Positions 56,869 through 64,000 of a stretch of 64,000 bases of DNA are shown piece after piece (the first letter of the stretch is position 1; every line of letters begins with the position of its first letter). Under the pieces are notes generated by a model. It saw only the letters and a program-made list of their open reading frames with translations, was not told where the DNA came from and ran no database searches. Location of the stretch: NCBI GenBank assembly GCA_027405735.1, contig JAPEHQ010000022.1, forward strand, positions 620,001-684,000, written 5' to 3'. Both the position numbers and the translations under genes were made by a program. This stretch comes from Mucor racemosus. Its lineage: Eukaryota > Mucoromycota > Mucoromycetes > Mucorales > Mucoraceae.

Positions 56869-58110
56869 TTACAATTGAGATAGTATTAAATGTTTTATAT
56901 AAGTACGTAAGACGAAATTAGTAAAGTGTGCTGAACTAAGGTACTATTCCCCACATAAGAAATTAAAATGTGATCGTACATAAAACCATGCTCTAATATT
57001 CAAATAGAGATAACATGAATTTAACAGTAAATACAGAAAGTATTAGTAATCTAACATATAATAAAATAGACCCAATCATAAACAAAACAAATTGATTCAT
57101 AAAATAAACTGAAGAAACACGTAGACCAAAGTAAGGATTGCTCTATGCGGATCATTAACAAATAGGTCAAAAACAGGCATTAAAAGACCGCCTTGATTAT
57201 GTAAACCAAGAAGTTTAATATAAACGTTAAAATTGTTACGCCAGGAGATTATATCAATCTCAAAGCTAAAATATGTACTAAATCATTTAGTAAAAATAAA
57301 GGAAAACTGTTATAAAATGAAAGAGCACACTAAAACTAAAGAACTTTATTATTATAAGATCGAAACATCTTCGTTTATATTCACATTCTTTAATTATATG
57401 ACCTGTTTAAATGAGTCTATTTATATATATACATATATCCAATCAAGTCTAGGTGACACACACTAGTTCCACATTCCTATATAAACGGAGCTTCATAACA
57501 TAATACACAGCAATGTAGAACTTAACATATCAAACTGTGTCGTAATCTTAACCAAGGAATGCACCCAGATCTGTGGATGCAACAAAAATCACAAACAAAC
57601 TAATTGTTTTACCAAAAAAAATAAGCATATAGATATTGCATGAAGACAATGGAATGATGCTTCTATCATTTAATAGTACCATGATGGTAGACGTATGAAA
57701 TGCAGCATTGTCTGATTCGCATGTTAAACATCACGGTTTGCAAGATGTCCTTAAGTTGGTAATTCGGTTACTCCTAATTCTGATAGATCATTGACAGTTA
57801 TGGTGCAATTCCCAGATATAACAAAATCACAACTAATATAAATAGAGTAGAAATTATAGACTTATTGTTGCACGCTATCCATTATTTGAATAAAGAAGGA
57901 TTTAAACTGTATTTTTTTCAAAGCTTTTTTCATTTTACATTTTACTGCATAAAAAAATGTACAATGAAATATATAAAAAAATAGTTCAAGGGATCTTATA
58001 ATATAGTAAATGTAAAGTAAAGAATATCGAAATGATAGACAAATAATTTATAATCAAAAATATAAGACATGAATGTTATTATTTATATTAATGTTAGTTT
58101 GTCCGTTAGA
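56869..58110. repeat. Diverged LTR relic related to element A, interrupted
   Basis: 56869-56944 starts TGTTAC and matches the element A LTR around aaatgttttatataa...acgaaa...gtaaa...aaggtac. The match resumes at 57959 with gtacaatgaa...agttcaagggatct and continues weakly to about 58110. The break carries 1014 bp between two GTAC copies (56941-56944 and 57959-57962), as if something had inserted with a 4-bp duplication. No ORF of interest lies in the insert. A possible far end (ttgtaaca) is at 58583-58590. Confidence 0.55.
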
Positions 58111-58599
58111 ACATTCTTGACGTTAACAATGGTACTTGAATTTGATAACGAAATGTCTTTAATAACGTTTAATAAAAAGATTGTGTTTGTTGATTATGGT
58201 TGATACTTGATACGAGAAGTGGTTACATCCGTATATTTTCAGAAAATGTATTGATTTTTAATCACTGAGTAAAGATTTATAAAATATTAAACAAATGTTT
58301 AGATATTGATCCTGTCAAAATTTGGTCATATTGTATTTATAGTGATTGAGTCTTCTGTTTTTTGGTATCGGTTGTAAAATAAAATAGTGGAAAATTAAAT
58401 CAATAATTTAAATTCTGGTAAATTTCGTGTACGATTTGTGTTATTTTTAAACCAGGATCTGGAAATGTCATAAAAATGAAGTTTCTCGGTAATATCTGCG
58501 TTAGCATTGATGTCAAGTCGGCTTTCTCCAGTCAAATTTACTAGTATAACTTGGGCTCGAAAGCATCCCTAATTTGAATAATTTGTAACAGCATTATAC

Positions 58600-59690
58600 C
58601 AATAGTAATAAGCTTTACGATTAAAAGGTTTAGGGGTCCAAAAACTTTTTAAAATTTTTCGAAAAAAACCAGCCCTGAAACTTTAATATATAATAAAACA
58701 TTGAAAAACAAGAAGATTTTGCTTCTTAGCAGCTTTTAAATGCAAGCTTATTAAAATCTCGAGATAATTGACATTTCAGATGGAGTTTCTAAGCGGGGGA
58801 AAGCAAGTGTTTCACTTTTGAAGCCTCTATACTCGCTGAGAAATCAACATGAATAAAAATATCTCTTTTGGCAAGATTCTATAGCATCTCAAATATAGCC
58901 CTACATTTTTCATTTCCTGATTATCTATTGAAATGGAGGCACGCTCCGATTTTGAATATCACTATATAAAATTGTATAATTAGATATGCACATGTAACTG
59001 AGCTTGAATCCAAAAAGTGTTCAAATGGAAAAAAAATCCAAAAAAATCCAAAAAAAACCTTGTATGTTTAATTGCTCACAAAAATGCATAGTAAGTTGAA
59101 GTGGCGTATTAAATGTTTTAGGTCTAGTTTTTAATTCTGAATCGACCTGTGTAAGTTTCAAAAATGTTTTTCTCATAAAATTTCTATTAAATTTAATATC
59201 AAATTTTAACGGTTTTTGATCAAAAAGTACCCTTCATTCAAATGCAACCCTAAAATATTTTATTTTCACATTATGCGCAACAAAATTATCTACAGAATAA
59301 GTATTTATACGTAGCTGTAGCCCTATTTTTCGTGGGGATATACATTTTTTTAATTTTTTTTTTGTAAAACCGAAAATTTTTCCTTGTATATCCTCGTCCA
59401 AAATGAATCCTTTTTTGTATCACCAAAAATCAATCATTCAATCTCAATTTTCTCGACCGAAAATTAATATTTTTTTACGAGATAAAATTCGTTGGATAGA
59501 TGCTAATGAGTACTATCCTATGGTTCTAGCTTTGCATACCTGTCATCCCTTCATGGATCTCTATAACAGAAAAAGTGCTCTCACAAAATTTATAAAAAAA
59601 TAAAAAAGTCTTTACAGCCATCCAAAACCTAGATATCCTGGTAGAGAATGAAAAATAATCTAGACTTTACTTAATAACCATCATTGCAAT
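58600..59690. repeat. Dispersed AT-rich repeat, copy 3
   Basis: It shares several blocks with 18540-19700 (see 58930, 59090 and 59310), some direct and some inverted, and one block with 29045-29135 inverted. It is highly diverged. One 66-codon ORF (59403-59603) lies within it and is not supported as a gene. Confidence 0.6.
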
Positions 59691-61353
59691 ACCTTAGTAT
59701 TTTCTCGACTTATTCTCATTTCAAATGCGCTTTCTCAATTTTAAGCTGGCCATTTCTGCATCATTTAAATTTATGAAACAATCACTATAGTAACCATCCT
59801 TGCTTTATTTAATAAATTTTGTAGCCGGGACAATGTTGAATAGAACGACTATTGGGATATTTGTTTTGTAATAACTGTTTAAATATACACAATGAATAAC
59901 TAGAAAATAAAGTTAAAACTAGATATATTTATTGAGTATATTGTAGGTAAAAAGATAACGAATCCATCTCGAACGACATCAGGATTCAGGGTATTTATAT
60001 GTTTTGGAAGCGTGGATATAGAGTCTACAATACAGAGTGTATGAAAGTATGATTTCATCTTCTTGAAGAACTAGTTGATTACAACATGATGATATAATAG
60101 GTTGGCCATAGCAAGTTTAGTAGGATACGACCAAGTTAAGTATATAGGATCTTCATGCTTGATTTACTTTAGATTGTGAATGTTGATACAAATGGAATAG
60201 TTGAATTCCATTTCCAGGAACGAGTTCATGATTGGCTCACTTCAGGATCTCAGGCTACACCATTTCATCATAGACTAAATGTAACATAACTAAATGAAAT
60301 AAAATTGGCATACATCATTATCACCTCATACTCATCCTTCTATGCTAAGAATAATGTCTACATAATCCTTTGAGCACTTCTACTAGTAATACATGTACCC
60401 AGTATAGTCTATGTCCTAAACAATAACAAATTGATACAGAAATAAATAGATAATAGTCAAGGAAAGATATTCTAAGGATAAGGCCTAGGCTTCTTTTAAA
60501 ACCCTAAAGATGTTGTACCAAGAAAAAAAAATACATTTGTTCTTTATCTTGTAGCCTTTTGTTGTAGGGTTGGCTGTCATCAACATGGGATACTGAACAT
60601 GTTTAAATATGCAGCAAAAAAACGTATAAGTCTCCTAAGTTTATCAAAGATATCTTAAAAGTAAAGTAAAGGTTTATGGATTACTATAACCTTTGTGGTA
60701 TATATTGTATTTGCTAATTTATATTAGTAATACAGTAATAAGATCTTAAATCAAGATCTTCATGGTTTAGTTCCTAGTTTGGAAGTACCAATGGGACAAT
60801 GTGCCTTTTTATGTTTTTGTGATTTTAATATTTCTAGATATTTAGATGATATCTAAGGCCAACCTGATAAATAAACACTCTTGATATATGCAGTTTACTG
60901 CAGAATAGAAGAGTCCATGTAAAAGTGATTTTCATGTTGGTCTTTTCAAAGGAAAAGAAGATGTATTCAAAGATGAGGCGTGATAAAAAAAAGGGGGTTT
61001 AAAATGCGTTGATTGTAAATATGTGTGAAAATGCAAAAAAAGCGTAAACATTTTACAACAAGGAAAGCATATAGTCTTTATAGTTTTAATAATACCAAAT
61101 CTTTATTAAAATAGTTTAAACGTAAAACAGTATTGACAAGAGAAAGTATACCAAAGAGATTTTGGATCTCTATAAATACAGGTATAACAATGATACACAC
61201 TTACTTACATCGAGCGGACAAGATCTTGTAGTTCAACATTCGTCATAAGATGAATGTAATCTTTTCCATGACCAGAACAACAAAATATCATGTAATCCTA
61301 GTAAAAAAAAATGCCATAATATGCCCCAAACCCCTAAAACCTTCATAAAACAT
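59691..61353. other. AT-rich intergenic region
   Basis: No gene, RNA or clear repeat is recognised in this stretch left of the minisatellite. Confidence 0.5.
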
Positions 61354-61716
61354 AAGTAAAAAACAAGTAAAAAACAAGTAAAAAACAAGTAAAAAACAAG
61401 TAAAAAACAAGTAAAAAACAAGTAAAAAACAAGTAAAAAACAAGTAAAAAACAAGTAAAAAACAAGTAAAAAACAAGTAAAAAACAAGTAAAAAACAAGT
61501 AAAAAACAAGTAAAAAACAAGTAAAAAACAAGTAAAAAACAAGTAAAAAACAAGTAAAAAACAAGTAAAAAACAAGTAAAAAACAAGTAAAAAACAAGTA
61601 AAAAACAAGTAAAAAACAAGTAAAAAACAAGTAAAAAACAAGTAAAAAACAAGTAAAAAACAAGTAAAAAACAAGTAAAAAACAAGTAAAAAACAAGTAA
61701 AAAACAAGTAAAAAAA
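61354..61716. repeat. 11-bp minisatellite, about 33 copies
   Basis: The unit is aagtaaaaaac, repeated head to tail almost perfectly. Since 11 is not a multiple of three, all reverse frames stay open and give spurious Phe/Leu/Tyr-rich repeats of 11 residues. It is not a canonical fungal telomere unit. Confidence 0.97.
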
Positions 61717-62313
61717 GAAAAAAAGAAAACAAGAATAAGACAAAAGGCAGATTGCTTCTTTTTCCTCAAGTAATCGTAAATTTTCCCTCGGTAGACTGAG
61801 GAAAACAACAGCCACTGCTATGACTGTATAAAGCTAGAATATTGTATGACAATGGGTATATCCCAACTCCCTTAAATTAACAGAATACTTTCTTAAAGGA
61901 TTTTTAAACAGTGTCTGATTCAAACATCACACATAAAAACTCTTTAGAAACCTACACAATACCTCACTGTAGTTTCCAGCATTTGTTTTATTTAAATATC
62001 CTTCGATTAGCGAGGGTAGTAACCACGGGATCTCCAAATGTGGCACTAATAAATCCTTTTGTATTTACTCAAATATGCTATATATGACATTTACAGTTTG
62101 ATAATTGCTATAGATAAAGTGCTGTTTGGTCAATGTTTCGTGAATACAACAAGATCCTCTACTCTATTTCATAAACTGAACAAACAAATCTCATTTTTTC
62201 ATCATCCTAGAAACTAGCACCAAGACGATTCAGACTTTTCAAAAGGCAATAAAAACAAAAAATTATGAATACTAATGATACAGTGCACATTTTATTCAAA
62301 TATGAAATCAAAT
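61717..62313. other. LAS1 3' flank
   Basis: AT-rich sequence between the minisatellite and the LAS1 stop codon. No gene seen. Confidence 0.5.
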
Positions 62314-63948
62314 CTAATTGCTTTGGAGTAGCATGTTGATGTCGAGACATGGCACTTTTCCATTAGGAAGAGTACCAATAGGACAAGGTTTCCAATCATC
62401 GTATAATTTCCAAGCAGAATCAATTTCATTTTCATCATCAATGTCCATTTTATCTTCTTCACTTTCATGGTTGACGACTGATCCAAGTTTTTTCTGTACA
62501 TGATTAGGCTTGGATTTAATATTTACAAGTTGTTTTTCTAATGCTTCTAATTCATCTTCAAGAACTTGATCGTCTTGATTATGAAGGGGAATATTTTGTG
62601 TCTTTGACTATAGTACTGTGTGAGAAGTAATTCTTTCAAAATGCGTCTCTTCTTAGTTACCTTTTCGCCAATATATTTCATAATCATTTGATCAATGTAT
62701 CTAACAAATGGTTTGATGGATTTCCCGAGTTCAGGATCGACAGTAGAAATAGATTGTAATACAGATCTAGTACTGTTGATAAACATAGAGTTAGTATTAT
62801 CATCCTTCAAGCTATTATCTCTTAAAACTTACTAATAATTTGGGTTTCGAAGACATTCTTCCAATATATCGTCAATAGAAATTTGTGTCAATGTACGATT
62901 TTTAGATGATGCTTCAAATTCTTGAACAAAATGCCTTAACCAACAAGCTATAAAGGTCTGTTAGAGAACAGAAATGTTATTTCTTGTGAAATCCGACTTA
63001 CTGATTGTTAGTAAATAGCTTGGAGCTTTGGTAGGATCCTCTGTTTTTTGTGTTGCCTATAATAAAATTAGTTTCTTGTGCAATATTACATGTATTAAGA
63101 ACTCACAAATGCGGCATAAGGATTGAGTAAGACCTCATTGATTTCAAAATCTATTATAAAACGAAAAAGTTCAGTATCTGCCTTGGCGTTCTGAATTCGG
63201 AGATCATACCATAGTTAGTATTCAATTTTTCAATCATTGCAGTAACAAATTCCTCGCCAAAATTAGGGAAACCGACATCCAAACCTTGAAGCAAAGGTGT
63301 CCACAATTCAATCAGCCCCTTGGAGATAACCATATCCTCTGCAGAGGCACGTTTCTTTTTTCCAGTAGGAACTATACCACCTACACCCAACAATAAGGGA
63401 ATAATATCCTCTCTGATTACATCGTCATCAATAATTTCAATCAAATCTTGAATGCAAGCAACATAAGCATTGGGATCGATCTTTTTGTCAGTGTATTTCT
63501 CTCTAATATATGTCTTTCTGCACTCTTTGTATTGATTCAATTTGAGTTTAATCTCTGGATTTTGCTGCATTGCTTGCTTTTGCTCGGTGGTTTTGATGTT
63601 GTGTATCCAGTAATTGTCATGAAGCCAACCGACTGCTTGAAGAGCACCATCTCTCAACACAGTTAAACTGGGTAAACGTTCATGAGTACTAGCATGACGT
63701 AAATCAACAAACCACGACGGAAGGCCCATCATTCTAGCTAAAGAGTTGATAGACTTTGCAAATTTGCCCTTTTGTTCTCTATCCACAAGACCATTAACGA
63801 AACGAATGATACCCATTGCATACATTAAACGTAATTCTTTATGCGACATGTGTTGACCCAATTGTTCGTCTCTAATGATGATTTCAATGAATGCAGCTGT
63901 CATATCAACTGAGGAAGGAATCTCTCCTCTATTATTCCATGTTTGAAC
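62314..63948 (-). CDS. LAS1: LAS1 pre-rRNA endoribonuclease (5' end outside window)
   Basis: LAS1 is the HEPN-type nuclease that cuts ITS2 of the pre-rRNA, working with the GRC3 kinase in the nucleus. Six exons lie in the window (63210-63948, 63107-63150, 63002-63056, 62833-62947, 62661-62811, 62314-62607), about 465 residues, and all phases agree. The catalytic R-H-x3-H motif is in LPSWFVDLRHASTHERLPSL, the family signature. Flanking conserved parts are WNNRGEIPSSVDMTAAFIEI and GALQAVGWLHDNYW. The C-terminus has WKPCPIGTLPNGKVPCLDI, also typical of the family. The first exon (the extreme N-terminus) lies beyond 64000; 63949-64000 is intron. Confidence 0.95.
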
Positions 63949-64000
63949 CTAATAATAGTGATTTGATTAGAAAATAGGTCACTGGAAATAAAAAAAAAAA

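Noticed and set aside
61354..61716. Telomere or CRISPR array
   Set aside because: The unit is not a known fungal telomere repeat, and there are no spacers. CRISPR is not expected in a eukaryotic nuclear genome.
61233..61815. Three long overlapping minus-strand ORFs rich in Phe, Leu and Tyr
   Set aside because: They are produced by the 11-bp minisatellite, which keeps all three reverse frames open with the same 11-residue repeat. No real start region or domain.

Overview
The window is nuclear DNA of a filamentous fungus, most likely an early-diverging one of the Mucoromycota (Mucorales type). The sequence is AT-rich. Host genes are cut by many short GT-AG introns, mostly 45-110 bp. Protein families include a fungal Zn2Cys6 factor, MED19, LAS1, HRQ1 and EMC4. 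Long AT-rich intergenic stretches carry poly-T tracts and retroelements. The species-level assignment is inference; no rRNA or marker gene is present.

Layout. 1-2239: intergenic, with one copy of a diverged dispersed repeat. 2240-4267: NOP2 rRNA methyltransferase (+). 4695-5159: unknown proline-rich protein (-). 6811-8117: seven-exon SAM methyltransferase (+). 8631-9044: small unknown protein (-). 9045-12594: long intergenic region. 12595-13784: ribosomal protein eL20 (-) with two micro-exons. 14080-17117: GATA-finger protein with two internal tandem repeats (+). 17118-20251: intergenic, repeat-rich. 20252-21162: La protein (-). 21347-22955: Zn2Cys6 factor with a C-terminal zinc cluster (-). 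23826-24523: NIP30/FAM192A-like protein (-), divergent from an RBM26/27-like RNA-binding protein (24736-27139, +). 27427-28199: EMC4 (-). 30228-30821: unknown four-TM protein (-). 31245-34653: HRQ1 helicase in nine exons (-). 35163-35390: 75-aa unknown protein (+). 35530-36340: MED19 (-).

From about 38.9 kb to 58.6 kb is a retroelement cluster. Two tandem, related LINE ORF1-like reading frames lie on the minus strand. One has a nonsense codon; the other is followed by the opening of an endonuclease ORF2 that ends almost at once. A tRNA-Thr(AGU) gene lies beside them. Next comes a nest of two young Ty3/gypsy-type LTR retrotransposons. Element B (plus strand, 134-bp LTRs, one 1590-codon gag-pol ORF) is interrupted inside its 5' LTR by element A (minus strand, 8.64 kb, 740-bp LTRs). 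Element A uses a -1 slippery heptamer between gag and pol, keeps integrase in a separate ORF behind a 736-bp non-coding spacer full of degenerate repeats, and has an extra ORF after integrase. Further right are a diverged LTR relic, another dispersed-repeat copy, an 11-bp minisatellite of about 33 units, and LAS1 (62314-63948, minus, 5' end outside the window).

Many host genes concern RNA: NOP2 and LAS1 (ribosome assembly), eL20, La, NIP30-like and RBM26/27-like (nuclear RNA processing or decay). This may be chance. No operon-like organisation is expected or seen, except one compact divergent promoter at 24524-24735. Exon boundaries were worked out by hand from frame continuity and GT/AG sites, without transcript support.
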